This document shows, piece by piece, positions 45,327 to 54,804 of a stretch of DNA of 64,000 bases. The notes beneath the pieces were generated by a model. The model was not told the origin of the DNA, searched no databases, and saw only the letters and a program-made list of their open reading frames with translations. The position numbers and the translations under genes were made by a program. Each line of letters opens with the position of its first letter. Position 1 is the first letter of the stretch. Origin of the DNA: Saccharibacillus brassicae (lineage in GTDB: Bacteria > Bacillota > Bacilli > Paenibacillales > Paenibacillaceae); the NCBI RefSeq assembly GCF_006542275.1, contig NZ_CP041217.1, positions 1,907,501-1,971,500 on the forward strand, given 5' to 3'.

Positions 45327-45375
45327 GCAAAAACCGCCTCCAAAGTCGAGAGACTCCGGAAGCGGTTTTTGTTTT
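45327..45375. terminator. Bidirectional intrinsic terminator
   Basis: CAAAAACCGC and GCGGTTTTTG close a hairpin between the converging Rpn and YitT-family genes. Confidence 0.85.
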
Positions 45376-45389
45376 GCGCAGGTTTTCGC

Positions 45390-46271
45390 TCAGATCTGGA
45401 TCTTGAATCCTTTGCCCAGCACTTCCTGCGCGTTGCTGATCACGACGAACGCTTCGGGATCGACCGAGCGCACCAGCGTCTTCAGCCGGCTCGTCTCGCT
45501 CTGGCCGATTACGACCATGAGCATCGGCCTGGACTCGCCGGTATAGCCACCGCGTGCGCTGAGTTCGGTCAAGCCGCGGTCGAGGTCCTGCAAAATCACC
45601 CGGGTAAGCTCTTCGCGCTTATCCGTAATAATGTAGGCCACTTTCGTATACCCGAGGCCCATCTCCACCGCGTCGATCACTTTGCCCGTCACGTACAGCC
45701 CGATCAGTGCATACAGCGCATTTTCGAACGACAACGTGAAGCCGGCCAGCACGATAACCGTGCCGTCGACCAGCATGACGCTCAGCGACAGGCTGAGTCC
45801 GCTGAACTTTTGCAGCAGATGCGCCACGATCGACAGGCCGCCGGTCGAGCCGCGCCCGCGGAACACGAGTCCGAGGCCCAAGCCGACGCCGATTCCGCCA
45901 TACAGCGAACCGAGCAGCGGATTGGTTGTCGAGATCGGCCAGTCGCGCGTGAGGAAGATGAAAAGCGGCAGGCAAATCGTACCGACGAGCGTGCGCGCCC
46001 CGTACTGTTTGCCCAGAAAAATCACCCCGGCGATAAACAACGGGATATTGAAGATCCACTGGGTAAAAGCAGGCTCGAAATCGAACCATTCCTTGATAAT
46101 GATCGACAGGCCGGACACGCCGCCGGACGCGATCTGATTCGGCAGCAGGAACAGGTTGAACGCGATCGCCGTAATAAAAGCGCCCACGACAATCAGCGTC
46201 GTATCGAGGGCGTTTCGTTTGGCGCCGTGAAGCGGGACCAGCGGCTTTCTGCCGCCTTTGCTCGTTGACAT
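45390..46271 (-). CDS. YitT-family membrane protein (DUF161 / DUF2179)
   Basis: A 293-residue protein. Five or six hydrophobic helices fill residues 25-190 (AITAIAFNLFLLPNQIASGGVSG is the DUF161 signature). The C-terminal soluble DUF2179 domain (about 215-290, ELTRVILQDLDRGLTELSA) is typical. Function of the family is not established; several paralogues are usual in Bacillota. It lies 9 bases downstream of prfB on the same strand, so it may be co-transcribed with it. Confidence 0.9.
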   Translation of the reverse strand: MSTSKGGRKPLVPLHGAKRNALDTTLIVVGAFITAIAFNLFLLPNQIASGGVSGLSIIIKEWFDFEPAFTQWIFNIPLFIAGVIFLGKQYGARTLVGTICLPLFIFLTRDWPISTTNPLLGSLYGGIGVGLGLGLVFRGRGSTGGLSIVAHLLQKFSGLSLSLSVMLVDGTVIVLAGFTLSFENALYALIGLYVTGKVIDAVEMGLGYTKVAYIITDKREELTRVILQDLDRGLTELSARGGYTGESRPMLMVVIGQSETSRLKTLVRSVDPEAFVVISNAQEVLGKGFKIQI

Positions 46272-46280
46272 GGCTCCCGC

Positions 46281-47397
46281 TTACTCCGACGGTTCGATCT
46301 TCAGCTGGCTGCGCAAGTAAGCGTCGATGAATCCGTCCAGATCGCCGTCCATGACCGCGCCGATGTTGCCGACTTCATGCGACGTGCGATGGTCTTTGAC
46401 CATGCTGTAAGGATGGAACACGTACGAGCGGATCTGGCTGCCCCAGCCGATCTCCGACTGTTCGCCGCGAATCTCTGCCAACTGCCGCTTTTGTTCTTCG
46501 ATCTCCCGTTCATACAGCTTGGAACGGAGCATCGTCATGGCCTGTTCGCGGTTTTTGATCTGCGAGCGTTCATTCTGGCACGTCACGACCACGCCGGTCG
46601 GAAGGTGGGTAATCCGGACGGCCGAATCGGTCGTATTGATATGCTGACCGCCCGCGCCGCTTGCGCGGTACGTGTCGATCTTCAGGTCTTCCGTGCGAAT
46701 ATCGATATCGATCGTGTCGTCGATCTCCGGCACGACGTCGCACGATACGAACGACGTATGGCGGCGGCCCGATGAATCGAACGGCGAGATGCGGACGAGG
46801 CGATGCACGCCTTTTTCCGCTTTGAGATAGCCGTAGGCGTTATGGCCTTTGATCAGCAGCGTCACGCTTTTGATGCCGGCTTCTTCGCCCGGCAGGTAAT
46901 CGAGCGTCTCGACTTTGAAGCCGCGCTTCTCGGCCCAACGCGTATACATCCGCAGCAGCTGAAGTCCCCAATCCTGCGACTCGGTGCCGCCGGCGCCCGG
47001 ATGCAGCTCCAGAATGGCGTTCAGCTTGTCGTAAGGTTCGCTCAGCAGCAGCTGCAGTTCGAACTCGCCCATGCGCGTCATGAGATCGGCTACGCTTGCC
47101 GCCACTTCATCCGCCATTTCCTGATCGTCTTCGTCGTCGGCGAGTTCCGCCATCAGCACGGCGTCGTCGAAATCCTGCTGCATTTTCAGATATTGGTCAA
47201 GCGAGCCTTTGACCGCGTTCATGTCCGCAATCAGCGCCTGCGCTTTATCGCTGTCGTCCCAAAAACCGGGAGCGGCCATTTTCTCTTCGAAGTTGGAGAT
47301 CATTTCTTCTTTGAGATCTAAGTCAAAGTGACCCCCTAAGGTTGGTTAATTTCTGCGTCAACTCGCGCAGATCGTGTCTGACATTCGGATCGATCAT
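46281..47397 (-). CDS. prfB: Peptide chain release factor 2, made by programmed +1 frameshift
   Basis: The protein begins at the ATG at 47397 with 24 codons ([17 protein letters not shown]...), then meets an in-frame TGA (47323-47325). The local sequence AGGGGG TCA CTT TGA C is the classic RF2 frameshift site: an internal Shine-Dalgarno three bases before CTT, then a slow TGA stop. Skipping one base restores [16 protein letters not shown] and the rest, about 371 residues in all. The GGQ catalytic loop ([14 protein letters not shown]) and the SPF anticodon-like tripeptide ([12 protein letters not shown]) are present. RF2 reads UGA and UAA and so controls its own level. GAGGTGAAG is the ribosome binding site. 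Confidence 0.97.
47323..47337 (-). other. RF2 programmed frameshift site
   Basis: AGGGGG TCA CTT TGA on the minus strand. AGGGGG acts as an internal Shine-Dalgarno, CTT is the slippery codon, and TGA is the regulatory stop read by RF2 itself. Confidence 0.97.
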
Positions 47398-47421
47398 TTT
47401 TCTTCACCTCGTTGGTAGTCT

Positions 47422-47440
47422 AAAAAGCCGCTTGCGGCTT
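47422..47440 (-). terminator. Terminator directly upstream of prfB
   Basis: GAAGCCGC and GCGGC form a short stem with a two-base loop followed by T5 on the minus strand. The T-run ends about 12 bases before the prfB ribosome binding site, leaving no room for a promoter between them. Confidence 0.65.
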
Positions 47441-47637
47441 CTCTCGTTTATGTCGGCGGATAAACCGCCCGTAAACAGCCCTTCGGCCCGGCTTCCGAAA
47501 AGAACTTCGGAAACCGGGCCGTATGCCCGGGCTCGCGCCGCGGTACGCCGGAATCCGGCGGTCGTGCCGCGGGATTCCGAACGCAGCCGCCGAACTCATC
47601 GGGGAGCTGTTACCTGCTCATGCAGGAGGGTGTACGA

Positions 47638-50085
47638 TTAACGTTGGGCGCGACGGTCTTTGCGGGAAGCTTTCTTTTCCGGCGTCGGACTGTTGGTGCT
47701 GATCTTCTTCTCGTCGATCACGGCTTCGCGCTGCTGGTTCGATTCGACGCGTGCTTTCATGATGTACGTCGCCACCTCTTCCTGGATGCCGGCGATCATC
47801 TGATTGAACATTTCGTAACCTTCGAACTGGTATTCGCGCAGCGGATCGGTACCGCCGTATGCCCGCAGGTGGATACCTTGACGGAGCTGATCCATGGCGT
47901 CGATATGATCCATCCATTTCCGGTCGACCGCGCGCAGCGCGATGACTTTCTCGAATTCGCGGACCATCGCTTCGCCGAGGGAAGCTTCGCGTTCGTTGTA
48001 GCGCTGTTCGACTTTGTCGTACAGGTACTCCGTAATCTCCGAAGATTCTTTGCCCCACAGCTCGTCGCGGGTAATCTCGCCTTCTTCAAGCAGCTTGGCG
48101 TTGATATACTCGGCCACCTGCTCCAATTCCCAGTTTTCCGGGATATCGTCGCCCGTATGCGCTTCGACGATCCGCTCGATCGTGCCGCGGATCATGTCGA
48201 GCACGATCTGCTTGACGTTGTCGGCTTCCAGCAGCTCCATACGCTGCTTGTAGATCACGCCGCGCTGCTGGTTCATCACGTCATCGTATTGGAGCACGAT
48301 TTTGCGCGTATCGAAGTTGTTGCCTTCGACCCGCTTCTGCGCCGATTCCACCGCGCGGGTGATCATGCGGCTCTCGATCGGCTGGTCTTCTTCGAAGCCC
48401 AGGCGCTCCATCATGTTCAGCACGTTATCCGCGCCGAAACGCTTCATCAGTTCGTCGCCGAGCGACAGGTAGAACTGCGTCGAACCCGGGTCGCCCTGAC
48501 GTCCGGCACGGCCGCGCAGCTGGTTATCGATCCGGCGCGATTCGTGGCGCTCCGTACCGATGATGTGCAGGCCGCCTACAGCTTGCACGCCTTCGCCCAG
48601 CATGATGTCGGTACCGCGTCCCGCCATGTTGGTCGCGATTGTAACCGCGCCCGGTTGACCGGCGCTGGAGATAATTTCGGCTTCTTCGGCGTGGTACTTC
48701 GCGTTCAGTACCTGGTGACGAATGCCTTTTTTCTTCAGCATTTCCGACAGCACTTCGGAGTTCTCGATCGAGACCGTACCGACCAGGATCGGTTGGTTTT
48801 TGGCATGGCGTTCTTCGATCTCGGTTACGACCGCACGGAATTTGCTGGCGACGCTTTTGTAGACGACGTCCGGCGAATCCTGACGCTGGTTCGGCCGGTT
48901 CGTCGGCACCTGCAGCACTTCGAGGCCGTATACCTTTTTGAATTCTTCTTCTTCCGTTTTTGCCGTACCGGTCATGCCGGCCAGCTTGCGGTACATCCGG
49001 AAGTAGTTCTGGAACGTGATCGTCGCGAGCGTCATGCTCTCGTTCTGAACCGTGATGCCTTCCTTCGCTTCAATCGCCTGGTGCAGGCCGTCGCTGTAAC
49101 GGCGGCCGGCCATCAGGCGGCCCGTAAAGTCGTCGACGATGACAACTTCGTCTTCGACGACGACGTAGTCGACATCGCGGCGCATGATTACGTTCGCTTT
49201 GAGCGCCTGCACGATATGATGGTTCAGCATGACGTGCTTTTGGTCGTACAGATTGTCGATGCCGAAGTCGCGCTCGGCTTTGGCCGCGCCTTTATCCGAC
49301 AGCGAGACCGATTTGATCTTGATGTCGACGGTGTAATCCTCTTCCACCTGCAGACGCTTCACGAAACGGTCCGCAAGGAAATACAGCTCGGTTGATTTTT
49401 GCGCCTGGCCGGAGATGATCAGCGGCGTACGCGCTTCGTCGATCAGGATGGAATCCACTTCGTCGATGATGCAGAAATACAGCGGGCGCTGTACCATTTG
49501 CTCTTTGTACAGCACCATGTTGTCGCGCAGGTAGTCGAACCCGTACTCGTTGTTCGTGCCGTACGTGATGTCGCAGCCGTAAGCTTCCTGCTTCTGCGAG
49601 TGCTCCATGCCGCTCAGGTTGAGACCTACGGTCATGCCAAGGAAATTGTAGACTTGAGCCATTTCCTCGCTATCGCGCTGGGCGAGATAATCGTTGACGG
49701 TAACGACGTGCACGCCTTTGCCGACGAGAGCATTCAGATAGACCGGGAGGGTGCCGACGAGCGTCTTGCCTTCCCCTGTTTTCATTTCCGCGATCCGGCC
49801 GTTATGCAGGGCGATGCCGCCGACCAACTGCACGTCGTAATGGCGCTTGCCGAGCGTACGCTTGGACGCTTCACGCGTCGTTGCGAAAGCTTCCGGCAGC
49901 AGGCTGTCAACCGATTCGCCCTTGGCCAGGCGCTCACGGAACTCGACCGTCTTATGCTTCAATTCGTCATCGGTAAGCTTCTCGAAATCGGGTTCCATTT
50001 TATTGATGATCTCCACGGTGCGCATGAACTTCTTGACGTCCCGTTCGTTCATATCCCCGAAGATTTTTTTGACAAGTCCTAACAT
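47638..50085 (-). CDS. secA: Preprotein translocase motor SecA, without zinc-binding tail
   Basis: The ATG at 50085 ([11 protein letters not shown]) has AAAGGGG 6 bases upstream, giving 815 residues. Walker [11 protein letters not shown] is near 100, the DEAD-like [13 protein letters not shown] near 205, and the second RecA domain has [13 protein letters not shown] near 490. The scaffold/wing and helical-finger regions follow. The usual SEC-C tail (CPCGSGKKYKHC-type zinc finger) is missing; the protein instead ends in a short basic stretch, [12 protein letters not shown]. It pushes preproteins through SecYEG at the membrane. It has its own SigA promoter after hpf. Confidence 0.96.
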   Translation of the reverse strand: MLGLVKKIFGDMNERDVKKFMRTVEIINKMEPDFEKLTDDELKHKTVEFRERLAKGESVDSLLPEAFATTREASKRTLGKRHYDVQLVGGIALHNGRIAEMKTGEGKTLVGTLPVYLNALVGKGVHVVTVNDYLAQRDSEEMAQVYNFLGMTVGLNLSGMEHSQKQEAYGCDITYGTNNEYGFDYLRDNMVLYKEQMVQRPLYFCIIDEVDSILIDEARTPLIISGQAQKSTELYFLADRFVKRLQVEEDYTVDIKIKSVSLSDKGAAKAERDFGIDNLYDQKHVMLNHHIVQALKANVIMRRDVDYVVVEDEVVIVDDFTGRLMAGRRYSDGLHQAIEAKEGITVQNESMTLATITFQNYFRMYRKLAGMTGTAKTEEEEFKKVYGLEVLQVPTNRPNQRQDSPDVVYKSVASKFRAVVTEIEERHAKNQPILVGTVSIENSEVLSEMLKKKGIRHQVLNAKYHAEEAEIISSAGQPGAVTIATNMAGRGTDIMLGEGVQAVGGLHIIGTERHESRRIDNQLRGRAGRQGDPGSTQFYLSLGDELMKRFGADNVLNMMERLGFEEDQPIESRMITRAVESAQKRVEGNNFDTRKIVLQYDDVMNQQRGVIYKQRMELLEADNVKQIVLDMIRGTIERIVEAHTGDDIPENWELEQVAEYINAKLLEEGEITRDELWGKESSEITEYLYDKVEQRYNEREASLGEAMVREFEKVIALRAVDRKWMDHIDAMDQLRQGIHLRAYGGTDPLREYQFEGYEMFNQMIAGIQEEVATYIMKARVESNQQREAVIDEKKISTNSPTPEKKASRKDRRAQR

Positions 50086-50123
50086 GTTGTGCCCCTTTCG
50101 TGCAAAACGGATGGTTTGCCTAA

Positions 50124-50152
50124 ATTGTACCAGCTTGAGCGGGCACGGGCAA
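50124..50152 (-). promoter_or_regulatory. secA promoter
   Basis: TTGCCC (50147-50152) and TACAAT (50124-50129) stand 17 bases apart on the minus strand, giving a start site near 50117, about 32 bases before the secA ATG. Confidence 0.7.
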
Positions 50153-50210
50153 CCGCGCAAAAGGCCGCCTGGCCGCTCTTCCGTAAAACTTCCAACATAT
50201 TATATACGCA

Positions 50211-50247
50211 CAAAGAGCCTCATCCGATGCGGATAAGGCCCTTTTTC
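50211..50247 (-). terminator. Terminator between hpf and secA
   Basis: An imperfect stem around ATCCGATGCGGAT, extended by AGGCC/GGCTC-type pairing, with a T-rich 3' side on the plus strand (CCCTTTTT) and CTCTTTG on the minus strand. It lies just after the hpf stop. Confidence 0.55.
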
Positions 50248-50282
50248 TTAAAAAAATTTGATTTTTTTGTGAAAGTCGTGCC

Positions 50283-50849
50283 TTATTCCTGTTCGATCAG
50301 GCCGTATTTGCCGTCGTTACGGCGATACACGACGTTGACCGTCTCGGATTCGATGTTCGAAAAGACGAAGAAGTTGTGGCCGATCATGTTCATCTGCAGA
50401 ATAGCTTCTTCGACGTCCATCGGTTTGAGCAGGAATCGCTTGCTGCGTACCACTTGGAGTTCGTCCTCGGCCTCTTCCTCGTCCGTGGACGGGGAGACGG
50501 AAGCGTTGGCACCCTCGTCGACGAACAACCCTTTGAGGCTTTCGTCCTGACGGAACCTGCGGTTCATTTTGGTCTTGTGTTTGCGAATCTGGCGCTCAAG
50601 TTTCGACAGCACCGAGTCGATCGACGTGTACATGTCGTCGCTCCGATCTTCCGCGCGCAGGAACACGCCGCCTGGAAGAGGGATCGTCACCTCTACTTTG
50701 TGAATGCCGCGCGTCACGCTAAGCGTAACCGTACCTTCCGTAGCAGGGGGAATATCGAAGTACTTCTCGAGTCGGCTGAGTCTCTTGTCGATGTAATCCT
50801 TCAGAGCGTCAGTAACTTCAATGTGTTGTCCGCGAATCGCAAAATCCAT
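50283..50849 (-). CDS. hpf: Ribosome hibernation promoting factor, long form
   Basis: A 188-residue long HPF. The N-terminal S30AE domain (about 1-100, FAIRGQHIEVTDALKDYIDKR) binds the 30S decoding centre. The C-terminal domain (about 128-185, VRSKRFLLKPMDVEEAI, NIESETVNVVYRRNDG) dimerises two ribosomes into inactive 100S particles. An acidic linker (SVSPSTDEEEAEDE) connects them. AGGAGGAG is the ribosome binding site. Upstream is a SigA promoter overlaid by an inverted repeat. Confidence 0.96.
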   Translation of the reverse strand: MDFAIRGQHIEVTDALKDYIDKRLSRLEKYFDIPPATEGTVTLSVTRGIHKVEVTIPLPGGVFLRAEDRSDDMYTSIDSVLSKLERQIRKHKTKMNRRFRQDESLKGLFVDEGANASVSPSTDEEEAEDELQVVRSKRFLLKPMDVEEAILQMNMIGHNFFVFSNIESETVNVVYRRNDGKYGLIEQE

Positions 50850-50872
50850 AGGGCACTCCTCCTTATATCACC

Positions 50873-50915
50873 ATTATAGCACAGCGTTAACGCCGAGTAA
50901 AAAGAGTGTTAACGC
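50873..50915 (-). promoter_or_regulatory. hpf promoter with GTTAACGC inverted repeat
   Basis: TTTACT (50896-50901) and TATAAT (50873-50878) are 17 bases apart on the minus strand. GCGTTAAC (50884-50891, part of the full palindrome GCGTTAACGC) and GTTAACGC (50908-50915) flank the -35, 16 bases apart. A regulator binding here would sit across the promoter. Confidence 0.6.
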
Positions 50916-51046
50916 TTTATCGGCAAATCGGATCACCTCGTCCGGGACTCCGTTTCCGACTTGCCGCTATCTTCTCTTTTAACCTTAAAAGCCGCCGGGC
51001 AAACGCAGGAACGCATGTACGCATAAAAGCCAAAGCCGCACGCATG

Positions 51047-51086
51047 CAAAAACCCCCGCTTTCGCGGGAGTCGCGAAAACGGGGGC
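51047..51086 (-). terminator. Terminator of the LPXTG surface-protein gene
   Basis: CCCCCGTTTTCGCG and CGCGAAAGCGGGGG pair and are followed by T5 on the minus strand, about 30 bases past the stop. Confidence 0.88.
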
Positions 51087-51116
51087 AGGCTGCTTCGTAT
51101 TTGCCGCGAAAAGCGC

Positions 51117-53681
51117 TTATTCGGCGTTTTTAGCGGAACGGCGTCTCATCAGCAGTCCGAACAGGATCAGGCCGGCACCGGCCATCACGTACGGCAGGCT
51201 GCTGCTTTCGCCGGTCTGCGGCAGTGTCTCTTCGTTCGGCACTACCGTTCCTTCGACTACTGGCATTCCTTGCGGCACGGAGTCGTCAGGGATCGAAACG
51301 ATCGGCTGCATCGGAATCGGCTGCTCTTGAACCGGAACGATCGGAGGTCCCTGCGGGATCGTCTCGTCCGGAATCGGCATAACCGGTTCCGTCGGCACGG
51401 CCGGAGGTCCAACCGGCGTCGTGTCGTCCGGAATCGTCGTATCCGGCTCAGTCGGCACGACCGGAGGTCCAACCGGCGTTGTATCGTCCGGAATCGTCGT
51501 ATCCGGCGTCGGCGTTACCGGCGTCGGCGGAGTCGGCACCACGATGACCGGCGGTCCTACGGGAACCGGATTTTCCGGTACAGTCGTATCCGGCGGCGTT
51601 ACCGTCGTTGGCGGCGTCTCCGTTGTCGGTGGCGTCGTCGTTGGCGGAGGCGTCTCTGTCGTCGGCGGCGTTGTTGGTGGCGTCGTCGGCGGCGTTGTTG
51701 GTGGCGTCGTCGGCGGTGTTACCGGGATCGTCCCGGAACCCGAACCGGAACCCGTCGTTACGCGTACCGTGATTTTGCTTTGACTTTCCACGATCCCGCC
51801 CCGAATGCCTTCACCTGTAAAACGAACGTTGTTGACGATTTCCGTAAGGTCTTTCGTCTCAGCGGCGTTAAAGGTCGAAGCGTATTCCAGCACGTAAGTG
51901 GAATTGATCGGATTGTTGAACGACAGGGTAAATCCGGTTGTGCCGTCCGCTGCCATATTCAACATATAATCCGTGCCTTCTGTCAGCAGGGTACCCGTCT
52001 TGGTTACCACGCCATTGCGATCCACGGCCGCTTGGTACAGACGGAAGGATTCGCGATCCAGCGTCTGGCTGTTGCCCGCCGTATCGATAATGGTCGCATT
52101 GGTGATCGTGGACTGGTTTTTGTTGATCGTGATCGACCAATTCAGGCGATCTCCGTTCTGCGCGCCGTCTTTGTCAACGAAAGGCTCGTAGAAGGCGATT
52201 TGCGATTCTTTGGTAATCTGTTCCGCAGGGCCTTGTCCGTCTTTGCCAAGGATCTCGGCAGTCAGATTCGCACGATTGACGAATCCTTGATTCACTGTAG
52301 CGTCCGTCAATTTACTGCTGTCGTAATTGGTCGTATAAGTAATGCGAAGACTTTGCGTTACAGGCTCATTGAAAGTTACGACGAACCCTTTACGCAAATT
52401 GTTTTCCAAAACTTCTACCGTGTAGCTGCCTGCATAAGCACTGTACTGACCGTTTCCTTTGCCATTTTCAGTGCCTTCGACTTCGACAGCGATCGAAGCT
52501 TTGACCAGTTCAAGCCCACCGTTCGGGAACGTGTCCTTTACGACAACCTTGTTAAGCGAGAGCATATCTTTGTTGATGAAAATACCCCATGCAGCCTGTT
52601 TATCCGCGTAATTGGTAGAGGTATGCAGTTTGTAGAAAAGGTTGGCATCGTTTCGAATCGGATCGGTATTGTCCGGTTTTGTGACATAAAGGATAACCGG
52701 TACGAGTCCGCCCGCGATCGGGAAAGAAATAGTAACCTGCTCCTGGTTATTTACGGTTTGTTCCGTCAGTACCGTACCGATCGTCAAGTTGCCTTTTACA
52801 TCGGAATGCTTGGCAATGTAATCGTTAAACGTGAGTTTGACGTGACCGTCCGTGGTAACTTGAAGCGTACCGATCGTCTCGCCCGAGCTATCGGTAGCGA
52901 ACAGAGGGGCATTGACTGCGTTGTAAATCGGGAATTGCGAAGGAACGTTGAAATCGAAGGTCGAACCTTCTCCGTATCCTTTACCGTCCGGGAGAGCGAA
53001 CTGATAATTCAGTTGAAGCGCATCGTTGACGTCAACCGGGTGGTCGGCATCGATCACACTTCCGTTTTGGTTCGTGATCGACACGTTCGTGATGATGTTT
53101 TCTTCGATCACGGGTGTTACTTTTGCGTCTGCCTCTGCTGCTTCTTTAGCAGCAAGTTCGGCTTTCGCTTTGTCTGCTTCTTCTTTGGTTGCAGCCGCTT
53201 CTTCCTCGCTTGCAGGAGTTTCGACGTCGGTTTCCGGCGTCTGCTCTTCGTCGGTCGCAGGAGTCGATTCATCTGCCGCCGGCGTTTCCGTATCAACGGC
53301 AGGCGTCTCTACGCTCTCTGCGGGAGCTGTTTCTTCTTCGGCGACAGGAGCCGCGGCATCCGCTGCCGGAGCCGTTTCTTCTTCCGCTTCCACGGCAGGA
53401 GTTCCGGCGTCCGCGGCAGGAACTTCTTCCACCGCTGCTTCGTTTGCGCTTATAGGACTTTCTTCAACGACGATTGGGTCTCCGGTCTGTCCGGATTCGG
53501 ATGGCACGTCCGCTTGAACGACGCTGCCTTCCGTCGAGGATGTGACTTGCTGCTCAACGGTCTCTCCGGCTGGCGCCGCTTCCTCCGCCCTTGCCTGACC
53601 GATTCCCGCGCCGAGCATAGTATGTAAGACGAGTACCAGGGCAATCAAAATGGCCCATACTTTTTTGTTCTTTCCCCTCAC
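51117..53681 (-). CDS. LPXTG-anchored adhesin with Ig-like/collagen-binding-type domains
   Basis: The GTG at 53681 with AAGGAGG 11 bases upstream gives 854 residues. In order: Sec signal peptide (1 to about 32); Glu/Ala/Thr-rich segment (about 33-195) of ETPA- and EEETAPA-type repeats; an adhesive region (about 195-655) of SdrG/Cna-type Ig folds (NYQFALPDGKGYGEGSTFDF, then WGIFINKDMLSLN, LNWSITINKNQSTI); a Pro/Thr stalk (about 660-800) of PPTT and PDTTIPDDTTPVGPP repeats; and the sortase signal LPQTGESSS (820-824) with a hydrophobic helix and RRR tail. Sortase would link it to peptidoglycan. The ligand is unknown. DNA repeats in the stalk make its length likely to vary between strains. Confidence 0.92.
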   Translation of the reverse strand: MRGKNKKVWAILIALVLVLHTMLGAGIGQARAEEAAPAGETVEQQVTSSTEGSVVQADVPSESGQTGDPIVVEESPISANEAAVEEVPAADAGTPAVEAEEETAPAADAAAPVAEEETAPAESVETPAVDTETPAADESTPATDEEQTPETDVETPASEEEAAATKEEADKAKAELAAKEAAEADAKVTPVIEENIITNVSITNQNGSVIDADHPVDVNDALQLNYQFALPDGKGYGEGSTFDFNVPSQFPIYNAVNAPLFATDSSGETIGTLQVTTDGHVKLTFNDYIAKHSDVKGNLTIGTVLTEQTVNNQEQVTISFPIAGGLVPVILYVTKPDNTDPIRNDANLFYKLHTSTNYADKQAAWGIFINKDMLSLNKVVVKDTFPNGGLELVKASIAVEVEGTENGKGNGQYSAYAGSYTVEVLENNLRKGFVVTFNEPVTQSLRITYTTNYDSSKLTDATVNQGFVNRANLTAEILGKDGQGPAEQITKESQIAFYEPFVDKDGAQNGDRLNWSITINKNQSTITNATIIDTAGNSQTLDRESFRLYQAAVDRNGVVTKTGTLLTEGTDYMLNMAADGTTGFTLSFNNPINSTYVLEYASTFNAAETKDLTEIVNNVRFTGEGIRGGIVESQSKITVRVTTGSGSGSGTIPVTPPTTPPTTPPTTPPTTPPTTETPPPTTTPPTTETPPTTVTPPDTTVPENPVPVGPPVIVVPTPPTPVTPTPDTTIPDDTTPVGPPVVPTEPDTTIPDDTTPVGPPAVPTEPVMPIPDETIPQGPPIVPVQEQPIPMQPIVSIPDDSVPQGMPVVEGTVVPNEETLPQTGESSSLPYVMAGAGLILFGLLMRRRSAKNAE
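51391..51510 (-). repeat. 60-base tandem repeat in the adhesin stalk
   Basis: Two near-identical 60-base units (51391-51450 and 51451-51510), each coding for a 20-residue PDTTIPDDTTPVGPP-type block. A second, shorter repeat of Gly/Val-coding units on the plus strand (PPTT on the minus strand) covers about 51600-51725. Confidence 0.85.
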
Positions 53682-53985
53682 TTTGTGTGATCCCTCCTTA
53701 GATGTGGTCGAACTAATGTACGGGACGAAAAACCAGTAAAATAGTCCCTATCCTTACTCTATTCTTGTTAAACGCAAAAAACGCCTTGTAAACCGGTTTC
53801 TCCTTGTATTTTTTCTTTTAATTTATTTTTATCTAATAAAAGAAATCTTTTGCTAGAGAAAAGCGAAAACTTAGGTATAAAGGGATATTTTCATATCTAA
53901 AGACCGTGTGAAAATTTAAAAAGCCAAAAAGACTCTATCAAAAGATAAAGTCCTAAATTTTTATTTTAAATTCAGTTTGCAAGTT
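53682..53985. other. AT-rich 304-base gap before the LPXTG gene
   Basis: Very AT-rich compared with the sequence to its left. It holds the probable terminator of the channel-like gene (53925-53952: GACTTTATC and GATAGAGTC with one mismatch, then T5 on the minus strand). The rest should contain the adhesin promoter, which I could not fix. Confidence 0.55.
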
Positions 53986-54708
53986 TTATTGTTTTTTTTC
54001 CAGTATGTTTGCAGATTTAGTCTGAGGCAGAAGAGAAATAAAGCGAGCAAAAGTCAATAAAGTCATTACAACTCCGATAGCGGACTGAATCGAGATAACA
54101 GTCAGGCTCCAATTATCCTTAATGCCAAAGTTAGGAGATCCAAATGTAGTCATAGTAACAAAACTGATGTACAAAGCCTGACCCAATGGGTTCCCGAAGT
54201 CGCCATCTATTTTGAAAGACTGATCAATGACTTGGTAAGAAACCGTAAACCAGAAAATGATCTCAAAAAAATTATGTATAAGCAGAATGGCCATTCTTCG
54301 AAATCCAGCAATCGTATAAGCCGTTTCTTTACGCAGACGTTCAGCTTCCGCATAGTCTCCCAAAACTTCTGCTGCCTGTATTTCCCCATACTTTTTTCGT
54401 TCAGCTCTATATTGGTCAAACAATAAAATGTTGATTTGCGTAATCACGATCTCAAAAACTCTAATAATTCCATATCCTAAAAGCAGAATTGTAATCGCTT
54501 TATAGTCTTTAAAAAAGTAAACCAGATAAACAGACAATAAAGCTAAAGCAAAATTAAAAAAAACCCATAATTCAATTCGAACCGAAGGTTCTGTGACCTT
54601 TCTGAAAACCAATTGGTTCACTCTTATCAATTTAAACAAATTCAATACGGATACATACTTTAGAACGTTAAAAACTACTGAATACAAATAAACGATATTC
54701 TTTTCCAT
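53986..54708 (-). CDS. Potassium-channel-like membrane protein with non-canonical filter
   Basis: A 240-residue protein. Four hydrophobic segments (about 46-66, 70-95, 135-160, 200-225) include a pore-loop-like stretch ALYISFVTMTTFGSPNFG (near 177-195) followed by a helix SAIGVVMTLLTFARFISLLP. The order pore loop, then a helix with small residues, then a basic end, is that of two-TM ion channels (Ion_trans_2). The filter reads T-T-F-G-S-P instead of the K+ consensus T-V-G-Y-G-D. A charged amphipathic region (RAERKKYGEIQAAEVLG) lies between helices. The gene is much AT-richer than the genes left of it. Channel family is likely; ion selectivity cannot be asserted. Confidence 0.6.
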   Translation of the reverse strand: MEKNIVYLYSVVFNVLKYVSVLNLFKLIRVNQLVFRKVTEPSVRIELWVFFNFALALLSVYLVYFFKDYKAITILLLGYGIIRVFEIVITQINILLFDQYRAERKKYGEIQAAEVLGDYAEAERLRKETAYTIAGFRRMAILLIHNFFEIIFWFTVSYQVIDQSFKIDGDFGNPLGQALYISFVTMTTFGSPNFGIKDNWSLTVISIQSAIGVVMTLLTFARFISLLPQTKSANILEKKQ

Positions 54709-54804
54709 GATTCTACTTCCACTCCTTGTTCTCAGTACATATAATCAGTTTTTGTATAACTCATATGCTATATCGTCAATTTTTCTGAATTTCATAAGAT
54801 CAAC

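Noticed and set aside
51270-53627. 785-codon plus-strand frame opposite the LPXTG adhesin
   Set aside because: Antisense shadow, extremely Arg-rich, no ribosome binding site; the minus-strand product has a signal peptide and a sortase motif.
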